From Haloplanus salinarum (lineage in GTDB: Archaea; Halobacteriota; Halobacteria; Halobacteriales; Haloferacaceae): a stretch of 64,000 nucleotides of DNA. Shown one piece after another: positions 44,643-57,889 of the stretch; position 1 is the stretch's first letter; each line of letters starts with the position of its first letter. The stretch spans positions 62,001 through 126,000 of the forward strand of contig NZ_CP101823.1 in the NCBI RefSeq assembly GCF_024498175.1, read 5' to 3'. The notes under the pieces are model-generated. The model did no database searches. It saw only the letters and a list, made by a program, of their open reading frames with translations, and was not told the DNA's origin. The translations under genes were made by a program, and so were the position numbers.

Positions 44643-46922
44643 ATGGCTGTAGCTTGGCTGGAGGACGTGCGGTCTACCGACCTGGGGACGGTCGGTGGGA
44701 AGGCGGCTTCGCTCGGCGAACTTACCGAGGCTGGGTTGCCCGTGCCGCCGGGATTCGTCGTCACGGCCGGCACCTATCGGACGTTCATCGAGGAAGCCGG
44801 TATCGACGAGGAACTGTTCGGGGCAGTCGACGTCGACAGCGAGGACTCGTCGGCGCTCGCGGCGGCACACGAACGCGCCCACGAACTCATCATGGAGACG
44901 GAGGTTCCCGAGTCGGTACGCGAGGAGATCCTCGACGCCTACCGGACGGTCGGTGACGGCGAGGCGTTCGTCGCCGTCCGTTCGTCGGCGACGGCGGAGG
45001 ACCTTCCGGACGCCTCCTTCGCCGGGCAACAGGAGACGTTCCTCAACGTCACCGAGGCGGACCTCATCGAGCGCGTCAAGGAGTGTTGGGCGTCGCTGTT
45101 CTCCCAGCGCGCCATCTACTACCGGAACCAGCAGGGGTTCCCCCACGACGAGGTCGACATCGCGGTGGTCGTCCAGCAGATGGTCGACGCCGAGAAGAGC
45201 GGCGTGATGTTCACCAGCCACCCCTCGACGGGCGATCCGCGGATCATCATCGAGGCGGCGTGGGGGCTGGGCGAGGCGGTCGTCTCCGGCGCCGTCTCCC
45301 CCGACAACTACGTCGTCGACCGGACGACGAGCGAAGTCGAGACGGCGACGGTCGCCACGAAGAAGGTGATGCACGTCAAAGACGAGGCGACCGGCGAGAC
45401 GGTCGAACGCGACGTGCCCGAGGACAAGCGGGACCAGCGCGTGCTCACCCAGCCCGAAATCGAGCGGCTGGTCGAACTCGGCGAGACGGTCGAGGACCAC
45501 TACGGCGAGCCACAGGACGTCGAGTGGGCGGTCGTCGACGGCGAGGTGTACATGCTCCAGTCCCGTCCGATCACGACCATCGACGAGGGCGAGGCGGCCG
45601 AGGAGGACGAAGACGACGAGGGGGACGGCGACCACCTGCTCTCCGGACTCGGCGCCAGTCCGGGCACCGTCAGCGGCCCCGTCCGGGTCGTCACGAAACT
45701 CGATCACCTGGATCAGGTGAGTCAGGGCGACGTCATCGTCACCGAGATGACGATGCCCGACATGGTCCCCGCGATGAAGCGGGCGGCCGCCATCGTCACC
45801 GACGAAGGCGGGATGACCTCCCACGCGGCCATCGTCTCCCGCGAACTCGGCGTCCCGGCGGTCGTCGGCTCGGGGAGCGCGACGCGGGTCCTCGAGGACG
45901 GCCAGGTCGTCACCGTCGACGGCGAGATGGGGACGGTTCACGAGGGACGTCTCTCGGGGACGGCGGAGGCGGACGTGCCGGCCGCCAACCCCGGGACCGA
46001 CGACGACTCGGCGCCTGCGGCGGCGACGCCCAACCCCGTGACCGCCACCGAGGTGAAGGTGAACGTCTCCATCCCCGACGCGGCCGAGCGGGCGGCGGCG
46101 ACCGGTGCCGACGGCGTCGGGCTCCTGCGGATCGAACACCTCGTCCTCTCGCTCGGGAAGACGCCGGAGCGGTACATCGAGGACGAGGGTTCGGAGGCCT
46201 ACGTCTCGGAGCTCACGGACGGTATCCGACAGGTGGCCGAGGCGTTCTACCCCCGGCCCGTCCGGGTTCGCACCCTCGACGCCCCGACCGACGAGTTCCG
46301 ACAGCTCGAGGGCGGCGACGAGGAACCCCACGAACACAACCCGATGCTCGGCTACCGGGGCATCCGGCGCAGCCTCGACCGCCCCGAGGTGTTCGAACAC
46401 GAACTGGAGGCGTTCAAGCGCCTCTACGAGATGGGCTACGAGAACCTGGAGATCATGTTCCCCCTCGTCAACGACGGTGAGGACGTGGCCAGCGCCCGGG
46501 CCCACATGGAGGCGGTCGGCATCGACCCCGACAAACGCGAGTGGGGTGTGATGATCGAGACGCCCGCTAGCGCCATCGGCGCCGACGACATCGTCGACGA
46601 GGGCGTCGACTTCGTCTCGTTCGGGACGAACGACCTCACACAGTACACGCTCGCGGTCGACCGCAACAACGAGCACGTCTCGGACCGGTTCGACGAACTC
46701 CATCCCGCGGTGCTCGAACTGATCGGCGACACCATCGACGTCTGCCGGGCGGCGGACGTCGACACGAGCATCTGTGGACAGGCCGGCTCCCATCCCGACA
46801 TGGTCGAGTTCCTCGTCCGCAAGGGGATCACCTCGATCAGCGCCAACATCGACGCCGTCGGCGACGTCCTGGAGACGGTCGATACGGTCGAAGAGCGCAT
46901 GATCCTCGACGCGGTGCGTTGA
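44643..46922 (+). CDS. ppsA: phosphoenolpyruvate synthase
   Basis: A 759-residue PEP synthase. It makes PEP, AMP and phosphate from pyruvate and ATP for gluconeogenesis. The nucleotide-binding N-terminal domain starts LGTVGGKAASLGELTEAG, and the swivelling domain has the phosphorylated His394 in GGMTSHAAIVSRE. The C-terminal PEP-utiliser barrel contains GTNDLTQYTL and the CGQAGSHPDM active-site turn. The ATG at 44643 fits the family N-terminus. An IS1341-type element begins right at its stop codon. Confidence 0.95.
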   Translation: MAVAWLEDVRSTDLGTVGGKAASLGELTEAGLPVPPGFVVTAGTYRTFIEEAGIDEELFGAVDVDSEDSSALAAAHERAHELIMETEVPESVREEILDAYRTVGDGEAFVAVRSSATAEDLPDASFAGQQETFLNVTEADLIERVKECWASLFSQRAIYYRNQQGFPHDEVDIAVVVQQMVDAEKSGVMFTSHPSTGDPRIIIEAAWGLGEAVVSGAVSPDNYVVDRTTSEVETATVATKKVMHVKDEATGETVERDVPEDKRDQRVLTQPEIERLVELGETVEDHYGEPQDVEWAVVDGEVYMLQSRPITTIDEGEAAEEDEDDEGDGDHLLSGLGASPGTVSGPVRVVTKLDHLDQVSQGDVIVTEMTMPDMVPAMKRAAAIVTDEGGMTSHAAIVSRELGVPAVVGSGSATRVLEDGQVVTVDGEMGTVHEGRLSGTAEADVPAANPGTDDDSAPAAATPNPVTATEVKVNVSIPDAAERAAATGADGVGLLRIEHLVLSLGKTPERYIEDEGSEAYVSELTDGIRQVAEAFYPRPVRVRTLDAPTDEFRQLEGGDEEPHEHNPMLGYRGIRRSLDRPEVFEHELEAFKRLYEMGYENLEIMFPLVNDGEDVASARAHMEAVGIDPDKREWGVMIETPASAIGADDIVDEGVDFVSFGTNDLTQYTLAVDRNNEHVSDRFDELHPAVLELIGDTIDVCRAADVDTSICGQAGSHPDMVEFLVRKGITSISANIDAVGDVLETVDTVEERMILDAVR

Positions 46923-48247
<1,325 letters not shown>

Positions 48248-48443
48248 CGTGACCTTACAACCGTAATCAGATGTGTTATTTTAAGCATCTGTTGGAATAT
48301 CAGGCCGTGCTATCGTCGGTGGATTGTGTCATCAACTGTCGGATTCATCCCCGTCCTGAAGGGCGGGGCTTTCTCCTCACACTTCCGTAACGACCCGCGG
48401 TCGAACCTGAAAGACTTACGTCGGCCCCCTCCGAGGGTGAGGT

Positions 48444-48995
48444 GTGGACCCGTTCGTCCCCCTGCTCTCGGTCGACCTCCTCGGGTTCGAGTGGCTGTCG
48501 CGGTTGGTCCGCTCGGCGACCGGATGGGGCGGACTCGTCATCATCTTCGTCTACTCGTTTCTCATCGCCTTCGCGCTCCCGGGAGTCAGCGAAGTCGTCC
48601 TGCTCGCACCCCTCGATCTGGGCCTGCCGACCGAGCTACGACTGGCGCTGATCATCCTCGTCTCGGCGCTCGGCAAGGCCGCGGGCAGCGTCTTCGCCTT
48701 CCACCTCGGCCAGGAGGCCAAGGAGTCCGGACCGCTGATCCGCTGGCTCCGGCGCTCCCGGTTCGACGTGATCGCGTGGTCGGAGCGACGCACGGTGGAA
48801 ATCGCCCGCCGCTGGGGCTACGCCGGCCTCGCGCTCGCGCTCTCGGTGCCTTTCTTCCCCGACACGCTCTCCATCTACGCCTTCGCGGTGCTGGAGGAGG
48901 ATTACGTCCGCTTCGCCGCCGCGACGTTCGCGGGGAGTGTCGGCCGACTACTCGTCACGCTGGCGCTGAGCGCGGGCGTGGTGGCGGTGATCTGA
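48444..48995 (+). CDS. VTT/DedA-like membrane protein
   Basis: A 183-residue membrane protein of the DedA/SNARE-associated (VTT) type. It contains the re-entrant segment SFLIAFALPGVSEVVLLAPLDLG and the second, conserved half SALGKAAGSVFAFHLG and RWGYAGLALALSVPFFPDTLSIYAFAV. The family contains lipid scramblases and flippases. The GTG at 48444 is the best start. It is convergent with the GST-like gene (3 bp apart). Confidence 0.85.
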   Translation: MDPFVPLLSVDLLGFEWLSRLVRSATGWGGLVIIFVYSFLIAFALPGVSEVVLLAPLDLGLPTELRLALIILVSALGKAAGSVFAFHLGQEAKESGPLIRWLRRSRFDVIAWSERRTVEIARRWGYAGLALALSVPFFPDTLSIYAFAVLEEDYVRFAAATFAGSVGRLLVTLALSAGVVAVI

Positions 48996-48998
48996 GGG

Positions 48999-51005
<2,007 letters not shown>

Positions 51006-51017
51006 TCGGGCGTCCCG

Positions 51018-51776
51018 ATGGTCGACACCGTCACGCTCTATCGCGCCCCGACGACGCCCGCGGACGCCGACGCCATCGCGGACTGGCTCCGCGACCGGAT
51101 CGACGCCGAGGTGCGGGTGCGCGACCGGCTGCTGTCGACTGCTGCGGACGACGACCTCCCCGAGGAACTGGCGGCCGCCCGCGTCACCGACCCCTACGAG
51201 CGGGCGACGGGCAACACGATGCTCGGCATCGTCCGGTACGAGGAGCGAGCGCTCGACGATCCGGAGCGGGCCGGGGGCGTCGTCTACGACGGGCTGGCGG
51301 TCCAGCGGGCGCTGAACGCTCGCCTCCCCGGGGAGCGGGGGCTGGATCACCTGCATCTCCCCCTCCTCGACCGCGTGATCGGCACCTGGGGCGACCACGA
51401 CGGCCGCTGGCACAAGCGGGTGGCCGTCCTCGGCCAGCCCGCCCTGCTCTCTGTCCCGGGCCTCTACGAGGCGCCGGCCAAGCCCGAGGCCTACTACGAG
51501 GCGAAGAGCAAACACGCCCTGATGACGGGCGACGCGCCGCCCCGCGAGGTGCTGGAGGCCGAAATCGAGGGCGACTTCCTCGTCGCCGACGACCCGCGGA
51601 CGACCGAGGCGCTGAAGGGGTACGCCCTCGCTGCGGTCGACCTCCTGGAGACGGGGACGGCCTTCTGTGACGACGAGCGGTGTCGCCTCCACGACGCCCA
51701 CCGCCAGCCGGGGGTCGTGCGGGCACAGCTACGCGATCCACCCCTCTGCGAGCGACACGCGGCCCGGTACGGGTAG
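51018..51776 (+). CDS. conserved haloarchaeal protein, archaemetzincin-like Cys region (DUF6775-like)
   Basis: A 252-residue protein directly after thi4 (12 bp). The C-terminus has Cys in FCDDERCRLHDAHRQPGVVRAQLRDPPLCERHA, reminiscent of archaemetzincin zinc sites, but the classical HExxH motif is not seen. Close spacing suggests joint transcription with thi4. Function unknown; a putative metallopeptidase assignment is tentative. Confidence 0.6.
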   Translation: MVDTVTLYRAPTTPADADAIADWLRDRIDAEVRVRDRLLSTAADDDLPEELAAARVTDPYERATGNTMLGIVRYEERALDDPERAGGVVYDGLAVQRALNARLPGERGLDHLHLPLLDRVIGTWGDHDGRWHKRVAVLGQPALLSVPGLYEAPAKPEAYYEAKSKHALMTGDAPPREVLEAEIEGDFLVADDPRTTEALKGYALAAVDLLETGTAFCDDERCRLHDAHRQPGVVRAQLRDPPLCERHAARYG

Positions 51777-52457
51777 TCACCGCCCGCCGGCGCTCAGGTA
51801 GGCGAACCCGCCCATCCGCGTCCCGTGGGAGGTCGAGGGGCAGCGTTCGAGGAGCGTCCGGTGTGCGCCCGCGACCCGGCGGTCGAGGACCCGCGCGGGC
51901 GGGTCGTCGTGGTGGTCGCGGGTGCCCGGCGGCGCCGTCGTGGCGACGACGACGCCGAACAGCGGGTTCAGCGGGCGTCCGGGGAGCCGGTGGCTCCGAG
52001 CGAGATCCAGGAGCGCGATCCGCGAGGGGTCGAGACCGTCGAGCCACCCGTCGACCGTCGCCGCGGGGTCGGGGAGCATCCCCACGAGGAACGTCGCGAG
52101 GACGGCGTCGGCGCCGTCGAGCGGGAGGCGCGTGGCGTCGCCCCGGCAGACGGCCACGTTCGTCCACCCCTCGCGGGCGACGAGGGCCCGGGCCCGTCGC
52201 ACCGCACCGGGCGCGAAGTCGACGCCGACGACTGTGCCCTCGGGACCGACCCGGTCGCGGAGGAGCAACAGGTTCGCCCCCGTCCCGCAGCCGACGTCGA
52301 CGACGGTGTCGCCGGGGGAGAGGTCGAGCCGCGCGACGGCGGCCCGGCGGAGGCGACGGATCCCGGGCGCCCGGCGCGCGAGGCGGTCGTAGACGCCGGC
52401 CCACCGGGAGTAGAAGGTCTGGGCGGCCGCCGCGCGGTCGGGGTCGGGCGTCGTCAT
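51777..52457 (-). CDS. class I SAM-dependent methyltransferase
   Basis: A 226-residue methyltransferase. An N-terminal helix (FYSRWAGVYDRLARRAPGI) resembles UbiE-type enzymes, motif I is VVDVGCGTGANLL, motif II VVGVDFAPGAV, and the acidic loop CRGDATRLPL. The substrate, possibly a lipid or quinone, is unknown. The start overlaps the thiR stop by four bases, so it belongs to the dcd-thiR transcript; it is convergent with the gene after thi4. Confidence 0.87.
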   Translation of the reverse strand: MTTPDPDRAAAAQTFYSRWAGVYDRLARRAPGIRRLRRAAVARLDLSPGDTVVDVGCGTGANLLLLRDRVGPEGTVVGVDFAPGAVRRARALVAREGWTNVAVCRGDATRLPLDGADAVLATFLVGMLPDPAATVDGWLDGLDPSRIALLDLARSHRLPGRPLNPLFGVVVATTAPPGTRDHHDDPPARVLDRRVAGAHRTLLERCPSTSHGTRMGGFAYLSAGGR

Positions 52458-53395
52458 TCCTGGCAGTGGTCCCGGACGATCCGGGCCACCGTGGGGGCGT
52501 CGGCCCCGAGGACGTAGGTGATCGGCTCGATGCCGAAGCCGCCGGTCTGGTAGAGGACGAAGGGCGCGTCGGGGTCGGCCTCGCGGACGGCCTCGACGAC
52601 GCCCGGCCGGGCCGCCTCGTCGTCGTGTGTGTCGTCCCCAGATCGATCGTCTTCGACGTCGAACTCGACGGTCGGATACCCGGCCGCGTGCAGGCCCTCG
52701 ATCAGGGCGGGATCGTAGCGGAGGTTGAGGGCGCCCCGGACGGCGGCGCCGGCGGCGCGTGCCGACAGCAACACCGAGGCGACGTGTTCGCTGACGCCGA
52801 ACTCGGGGTCAGAGGGCACCGTCGCGGTGCCGCGGACGTCGAAGATGCGGCCGGGGACCGCCGCCACGTCCTCCACGTCCGCGGCGTCGGGCAGACACTC
52901 CACCAAGTTCGAGCCGACGTTCGGCACGAAGCCGGCAAAGCCCGAGGTGTTCCGAAGGATCCGGAGTCCCCGCCGCACCGACGACCGGACCTCCTCGGTC
53001 GTCCGTACGGTGCTCTCGGGGTCGTGGACGTCGAAGTCGCCGCCGTGTTCGCGGAGTTCGGGCATGGCCTCGCGGTGGCGCTCGGCCAGGAGGTCGCCGT
53101 CCTCGAGTTGGCGGATCAGCACTTCGACCTCGACGAGCGCCTGGACGCGACTCATGTCGCCGGTCGCCAGCCCGGCGCCGACCCGTTCGACGAGGTCACG
53201 GACCCGCTCGTCGGCGCTGATGGCGTCGCTCGTCGCCACCTCGCCGTGGGCGTACTTCGAGACGGCCGACTGGGAGATGCCGAGCGCCTCGGCCACCTCG
53301 CGCTGGGTGAACCCTCGGTCCCGGAGATCCGCCGCGAGCATCGAGCGGACGGTCGGGAGGAACTCCTCGACGACTACCTCCTCGACGAACTTCAT
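52454..53395 (-). CDS. thiR: ThiR-type regulator: HTH plus ThiN thiamine-phosphate domain
   Basis: A 313-residue protein. The N-terminal Xre-like HTH ([24 protein letters not shown], about 28-51) is joined to a ThiN domain (about 135-313) beginning [25 protein letters not shown]. In Haloferax such a protein represses thi4 and thiC when thiamine phosphates are abundant; the ThiN part acts as sensor, not enzyme. The ATG overlaps dcd by 4 bp. Its target thi4 lies close by on the other strand. Confidence 0.93.
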   Translation of the reverse strand: MKFVEEVVVEEFLPTVRSMLAADLRDRGFTQREVAEALGISQSAVSKYAHGEVATSDAISADERVRDLVERVGAGLATGDMSRVQALVEVEVLIRQLEDGDLLAERHREAMPELREHGGDFDVHDPESTVRTTEEVRSSVRRGLRILRNTSGFAGFVPNVGSNLVECLPDAADVEDVAAVPGRIFDVRGTATVPSDPEFGVSEHVASVLLSARAAGAAVRGALNLRYDPALIEGLHAAGYPTVEFDVEDDRSGDDTHDDEAARPGVVEAVREADPDAPFVLYQTGGFGIEPITYVLGADAPTVARIVRDHCQE

Positions 53396-53973
53396 GACTC
53401 GAACTCGGGGTCGTCCCCGATGCGAGAGGCCTGGGGGCCACGCTGGTCCTGGTACTTCGAGCCGCGGTCGCTGCCGTAGGGCCGGTCGGCCGGCGAGGAG
53501 AGTTCGGTGAAGACGAGTTGGGAGACGCGCATGCCGGGCGTGAGCGCGACGGGTGCGGTCCCGAGGTTCGACAGTTCGAGGGTCACCTGGCCGCGGTAGC
53601 CGGGGTCGACGAAGCCCGCGGTGGCGTGGACGACGACAGCGAGGCGGCCGAGCGAGGAGCGCCCCTCGACGTTGGCGACGAGGTCGGAAGGCATCTCGAT
53701 GCGCTCCCGGGTCGTCCCGAGGACGAAGTCGCCGGGGTGGAGGATGAACTCCTCGCCGTCCGGGACGACCGTCTCGGCGATGTAGTCGCTGACTTCCCCC
53801 TCGTGAGTGGGGTGGATACAGGGGATGTTCGTCCGCTGGAACTCGAGGAACTCCGAGCCCAGTCGGAGGTCGACGCTGGCGGGTTGGACCTGCTGGTCGA
53901 CGTCGTCCAGCGGGTCGATCACGAGGTCACCCTCGCGGAGTCGAGCGAGGATGTCGGTGTCCGAGAGGATCAT
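53392..53973 (-). CDS. dcd: dCTP deaminase
   Basis: A 193-residue Dcd of the dUTPase fold, making dUTP for dTMP synthesis. Conserved elements are the N-terminal MILSDTDIL, the phosphate-binding [10 protein letters not shown], and [17 protein letters not shown] containing the catalytic Glu. The C-terminus has [20 protein letters not shown], the usual flexible tail. It overlaps thiR and is its upstream partner. Confidence 0.95.
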   Translation of the reverse strand: MILSDTDILARLREGDLVIDPLDDVDQQVQPASVDLRLGSEFLEFQRTNIPCIHPTHEGEVSDYIAETVVPDGEEFILHPGDFVLGTTRERIEMPSDLVANVEGRSSLGRLAVVVHATAGFVDPGYRGQVTLELSNLGTAPVALTPGMRVSQLVFTELSSPADRPYGSDRGSKYQDQRGPQASRIGDDPEFES

Positions 53974-54116
53974 ACATAGGCCGTAGCGCCGAGCGGTAAA
54001 ATCCCCCCGGTCGGCGGGACGCCCCCTCCGGGCGTCCGGCGACCGACGCGCCTGACCTGACGGGATCGTGAGGTAAACGGCAACGCTTTTTTGAGACGGT
54101 TCGAAACCGCTTGGGT

Positions 54117-55253
54117 ATGTCTGATGAGGTCAAACGGGGACTGGAGGGCGTCGTAGTCTCCGAGTCCCGGCTGAGCTACATCGACGGCGACGCCGGCGAG
54201 TTGGGCTACCGCGGGTACGCCATCGAGGACTTCGCACGCCGGGCGAGCTACGAGGAGGTGCTGTCGCTGCTCTGGAACGGCGAGTGGCCGACCCGCTCGG
54301 AACGCGACGCCTTCGCCGCCCGACTGGCCGACCAGCGGAACCTCGATCCCGACGTCTACGACCTCATCGCGAACCTCGCGGAGCGGGAAGTGGACCCGAT
54401 GGCGATGCTGCGGACGGTGCTCTCCGCGCTCTCGGCGTACGACGAGGACGCCGACGCCGCGCCCGACGACCGCGAGGCCAACATGGCCAAGGGCTGTCGG
54501 ATCACCGCCAAACTACCGACGGTCCTGGCGGCGTTCGCCCGGCTTCGCGACGGCGACGACCCCGTCGACCCCCGGTCGGATCTGGATCACGCCGCGAACT
54601 TCCTCTACATGCTGAACGACGAGGAGCCCGACGAGGTGGCCATCGAGACGTTCGACACCGCGCTCGTCCTGCACGCCGACCACGGTCTGAACGCGTCGAC
54701 GTTCTCCGCGCTGGTGACGACCTCCACCATGTCCGACCTGCACAGCGGCGTCACCAGCGCCGTCGGGACGCTCGCCGGCCCGCTCCACGGCGGCGCCAAC
54801 CAGAACGTCATGCGGATGTTACAGGAGATCGACGACAGCGGGAAGGGGCCCCGCGAGTGGATCGAGGACGCGGTCGACGGCGGCGAACGCATCCCCGGCT
54901 TCGGTCACCGCGTCTACAACGTCCGCGACCCGCGGGCGGCCATCCTCGAGACGTACTCCGAACGTCTGGGCGAGACGGTCGGGGACCCGCGGTGGTACGA
55001 GTACTCCGTCGCCATCGAGGAGTACATGGCCGAGGAGAAGGGACTCGCGCCCAACGTCGACTTCTACTCGGCGTCGATGTACTACCAGATGGGCATCCCG
55101 GTCGACCTGTACACCCCCATCTTCGCCCTGTCGCGCGTCGGCGGCTGGATCGCCCACATGCTCGAACAGTACGAGGACAGTCGCCTGATCCGGCCCCGTG
55201 CGCACTACGTCGGCGACCGCAACCGCGAGTTCGTTCCCATCGAGGAGCGATAG
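54117..55253 (+). CDS. gltA: citrate synthase
   Basis: A 378-residue archaeal/Gram-positive-type citrate synthase. Catalytic residues lie in [13 protein letters not shown] (His), [12 protein letters not shown] (His) and [11 protein letters not shown] (Asp). The characteristic start [27 protein letters not shown] is complete. It condenses oxaloacetate with acetyl-CoA. ATG at 54117 follows a short AT-rich (CTTTTTTGAG) promoter; a TTG two codons upstream is less likely. Confidence 0.97.
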   Translation: MSDEVKRGLEGVVVSESRLSYIDGDAGELGYRGYAIEDFARRASYEEVLSLLWNGEWPTRSERDAFAARLADQRNLDPDVYDLIANLAEREVDPMAMLRTVLSALSAYDEDADAAPDDREANMAKGCRITAKLPTVLAAFARLRDGDDPVDPRSDLDHAANFLYMLNDEEPDEVAIETFDTALVLHADHGLNASTFSALVTTSTMSDLHSGVTSAVGTLAGPLHGGANQNVMRMLQEIDDSGKGPREWIEDAVDGGERIPGFGHRVYNVRDPRAAILETYSERLGETVGDPRWYEYSVAIEEYMAEEKGLAPNVDFYSASMYYQMGIPVDLYTPIFALSRVGGWIAHMLEQYEDSRLIRPRAHYVGDRNREFVPIEER

Positions 55254-55278
55254 CCGAACGGCCGACCCCCGTGTCACC

Positions 55279-55668
55279 ATGGACGTCTTCGTCTACGGCC
55301 GCCTCACCGAACCGGCCCGGGTGTCGTCGGTGGTGGACTCCTTCGTCTTCGTCGGGGCGGCGATCCTGGAGGGCTGTCACCCGGTCGCCGGTCGGTATCC
55401 GACGCTCGCGCCCGGTGGTGAGACGGCGGGTCGACTCCTCCGGACGGACGCCCTCGACGCCCTCGACGCCTACGAGGGTGTCGACCGGGGCCTCTACGTC
55501 CGCGTCGCGGTCCCCCGAACCGACGGCGGGACGGCCGCCGTCTACGTCGGCGATCCGGCGCCCCTCGACGTCGAGTCGTCGGTGACGTGGCCCGGAACGG
55601 GCCCCTTCGCCGACCGGGTCCGTCGATACGTCGCCGACGGCGGGGCGGTCGTCCGGCCGCGCCCGTGA
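55279..55668 (+). CDS. gamma-glutamylcyclotransferase-like protein
   Basis: A 129-residue AIG2/GGCT fold protein. The first strand carries VYGRLTEPARV (family YGxL signature), and LDALDAYEGVDRGLYVRVAV contains the catalytic-Glu region followed by an exposed strand. Substrate unknown, possibly a gamma-glutamyl amine given that haloarchaea use gamma-glutamylcysteine. It starts 26 bp after gltA and is probably co-transcribed. Confidence 0.75.
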   Translation: MDVFVYGRLTEPARVSSVVDSFVFVGAAILEGCHPVAGRYPTLAPGGETAGRLLRTDALDALDAYEGVDRGLYVRVAVPRTDGGTAAVYVGDPAPLDVESSVTWPGTGPFADRVRRYVADGGAVVRPRP

Positions 55669-55867
55669 TCCACTCGCGGCGCCGGTCGGTCGTCTGTGGC
55701 GCCCCGGCCCCGTGTAGTCGGTTACTTTCACTTTCACCGCGCCTTCATGATGTTTATATGTCTCCCCGGTGTTGGTCGAATCGCACGTCACACGCGTGCA
55801 TTCCCCTTTCGAAACCCGTGAGCGACGGCCCCAGCCGTACATAAACCGTTAACCACCACCGTCAGGT

Positions 55868-57106
55868 ATGGGCGGTATGCTCACCCACGACGACGTCCTC
55901 GACGCTCGGGAGCGGGTGTCGACGGTCGCTCGGCACACGCCGCTCGAGTACTCGTATGCCTTCTCCGAGATGACCGGCGCCGACGTGCATCTGAAACTGG
56001 AGAACTTCCAGCGCACGGGCGCGTTCAAGATCCGCGGGGCCATGAACCGGATCGAGACGCTGTCGACGGCCGACCAGGAGGCGGGGGTCGTGACCGCGAG
56101 CGCCGGGAACCACGCCCAGGGCGTGGCGCTGGCGGCGACCCGGGCGGGCGTCGACTCGAAGATCGTCATGCCGGAACACGCGCCGGTCTCGAAGGTGAAA
56201 GCGACCGAGCGCTACGGGGGCGAGGTCGTTCTCCACGGCGCGGACTACAGCGAGGCCCAGGCCGAGGCCCACCGGATCGAGGAGGTGGAGGGGCGGACGT
56301 ACGTCCACGCCTTCGACGACGAAACCGTGATGGCCGGCCAGGGCACCATCGGCCTCGAAATCGTCGAGGACTGTCCGGACCTCGATACGGTCATCGTTCC
56401 CATCGGCGGCGGCGGCCTGATCTCGGGTATCGCCACGGCGGTGAAGGCCCACGACCCGGACGTCCGCGTGATCGGCGTCCAGGCCGAGGGGGCCTCCAGC
56501 GCGGCCGAATCGATCCGGCGGGGGGAGATCTACGAGCGCGACGCCGTCGACACCATCGCCGACGGGATCGCCACCCGTCGGATCGGCGACCGCACCTTCG
56601 AGGTGATCAAAGAGCGCGTCGACGAGGTGGTGACCGTCGACGACGAGTCCATCGCCATCGCCCTGACCTACCTGCTCGAACGCGAGAAGGCGCTCGCGGA
56701 GGGGGCGGGTGCCATCTCCCTCGCTGCCCTCCTCTCCGACGCCATCGAGTACGAGGACGGCGAGACTATCGTCCCGGCGCTGTGTGGCGGGAACATCGAC
56801 CTGAACGTGTTGACGACGGTGGTGATGCGGGGGCTGGTGGCGACCGGGCGGTACCTCCGGTTCCGGACGATCCTGAAGGACCAGCCGGGCGCGCTGGTGG
56901 CGCTCGGAGAGATCATCGCCGACCACCGCGCGAACATCACGGCCTTCCACCACGACCGCACCTCCCGGGACGTGGCGATGAACGACGCGCGCGTCGAACT
57001 CGAAGTCGAGACCCGGGGACCGGAGCACGTCGACGAACTCCTCGCGGCGCTCCGCGACGAGGGCTACGAGGTCGAAATCGTCAACGGCTACCAGATGTCG
57101 GTGTAG
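55868..57106 (+). CDS. ilvA: threonine ammonia-lyase with ACT domain
   Basis: A 412-residue PLP enzyme. Lys54 in RTGAFKIRGAM is the Schiff-base residue, SAGNHAQG and GGGGLISG bind cofactor phosphate, and the C-terminal ACT domain (about 325-410, RTILKDQPGALVALGEIIADHRANI) is short and typical of the catabolic type. It converts Thr to 2-oxobutyrate. ATG 55868 or 55877. It is followed by ridA after 57 bp; RidA clears the enamine/imine intermediate released by this enzyme. Confidence 0.94.
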   Translation: MGGMLTHDDVLDARERVSTVARHTPLEYSYAFSEMTGADVHLKLENFQRTGAFKIRGAMNRIETLSTADQEAGVVTASAGNHAQGVALAATRAGVDSKIVMPEHAPVSKVKATERYGGEVVLHGADYSEAQAEAHRIEEVEGRTYVHAFDDETVMAGQGTIGLEIVEDCPDLDTVIVPIGGGGLISGIATAVKAHDPDVRVIGVQAEGASSAAESIRRGEIYERDAVDTIADGIATRRIGDRTFEVIKERVDEVVTVDDESIAIALTYLLEREKALAEGAGAISLAALLSDAIEYEDGETIVPALCGGNIDLNVLTTVVMRGLVATGRYLRFRTILKDQPGALVALGEIIADHRANITAFHHDRTSRDVAMNDARVELEVETRGPEHVDELLAALRDEGYEVEIVNGYQMSV

Positions 57107-57163
57107 GCGCGGCGGTTCCTGCCGCCGATGTGTACCTTTAACCGGTCGCCGACCGACCACCCG

Positions 57164-57547
57164 GGCGTGAAACGAACCATCAGCACCGACGACGCCCCGG
57201 CCGCCGTGGGCGCGTACAGTCAGGCGACGACCAACGGCTCGCTCCTGTTCACCGCGGGACAGCTCCCGCTGACGACGGACGGCGACCTGCTCGACGACGA
57301 GAGCGTGGCGACCCAGACCGAGCAGTGTCTCGACAACGTGCTGGCCATCCTCGCGGACGAGGGCGCCGACGCGAGCGACCTGCTGAAGGTCACCATCTTC
57401 CTCGACGACATCGACGATTTCGACGAGATGAACGAGACGTACGCGACGTACTTCGACGCGGACCCGCCGGCCCGGAGCGCCGTGGAGGTGGGGAACGTGC
57501 CCAAGGGCGCGGCCCTCGAAATCGAGGCCATCGCCGACCTGGAGTGA
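57164..57547 (+). CDS. ridA: RidA-family enamine/imine deaminase
   Basis: A 127-residue YjgF/RidA protein: GTG start, then KRTISTDDAPAAVGAYSQAT, FTAGQLPLTTDGDL, the ARSAVEVGNVPKGAALEIEA motif with the substrate-binding Arg. It hydrolyses reactive 2-aminocrotonate or 2-aminoacrylate made by PLP dehydratases. Its place directly after ilvA shows the physiological partner clearly. Confidence 0.95.
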   Translation, partial: GVKRTISTDDAPAAVGAYSQATTNGSLLFTAGQLPLTTDGDLLDDESVATQTEQCLDNVLAILADEGADASDLLKVTIFLDDIDDFDEMNETYATYFDADPPARSAVEVGNVPKGAALEIEAIADLE

Positions 57548-57750
57548 CGACCCAGCGCACGTCGAGTCTCCTGTGGGGGCTGGTGGGGGCGCTCGCCTTC
57601 CTCGTCCTCGCGCAGGGGTACCGACTCCTCCTCGGCCCGCTGGGCCCCGGGCCGCTCGCCCTCGGCGCCGTCGCCCTCCTCGTCGGTGCCGTGGCCACGG
57701 GCCTCACCCACGTCCTCGAACCGCGGATGCGGGGAAAGGAAAGGAGTTAA
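57544..57750 (+). CDS. small two-helix membrane protein at the end of the ilvA-ridA group
   Basis: A 68-residue protein starting with GTG that overlaps the ridA stop (GTGA). Two hydrophobic helices (LLWGLVGALAFLVLAQGYRL and ALGAVALLVGAVATGLTHVLE) and a basic tail RMRGKERS. Probably translated with ridA. Function unknown. Confidence 0.65.
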   Translation: MTTQRTSSLLWGLVGALAFLVLAQGYRLLLGPLGPGPLALGAVALLVGAVATGLTHVLEPRMRGKERS

Positions 57751-57778
57751 AGTCCCGAGCGGTTACTCGTAACTGCGT

Positions 57779-57859
57779 GCCGGGATGGCCGAGTGGTAAG
57801 GCGCACGCCTGGAAAGCGTGTTCCCTCTGGGATCCAGGGTTCAAATCCCTGTCCCGGCG
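57779..57859 (+). tRNA. tRNA-Ser (anticodon GGA)
   Basis: An 81-nt cloverleaf. The acceptor stem is GCCGGGA/TCCCGGC with discriminator G. The anticodon stem-loop ACGC-CTGGAAA-GCGT gives anticodon GGA. A long class II variable arm (TGTTCCCTCTGGGATCCA area) precedes the T arm AGGGTTCAAATCCCT. Confidence 0.95.
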
Positions 57860-57866
57860 CTTTTTC
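57860..57866 (+). terminator. T-run terminator of tRNA-Ser
   Basis: CTTTTTC directly after the tRNA discriminator base; a typical archaeal T-rich stop. Confidence 0.45.
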
Positions 57867-57889
57867 AATCCCGAAGTGGCGACCACCCC

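Noticed and set aside
44643-46922. Intein in PEP synthase, as seen in some archaea
   Set aside because: The enzyme is of normal length and the sequence around the catalytic His and GTNDLTQYTL is uninterrupted.
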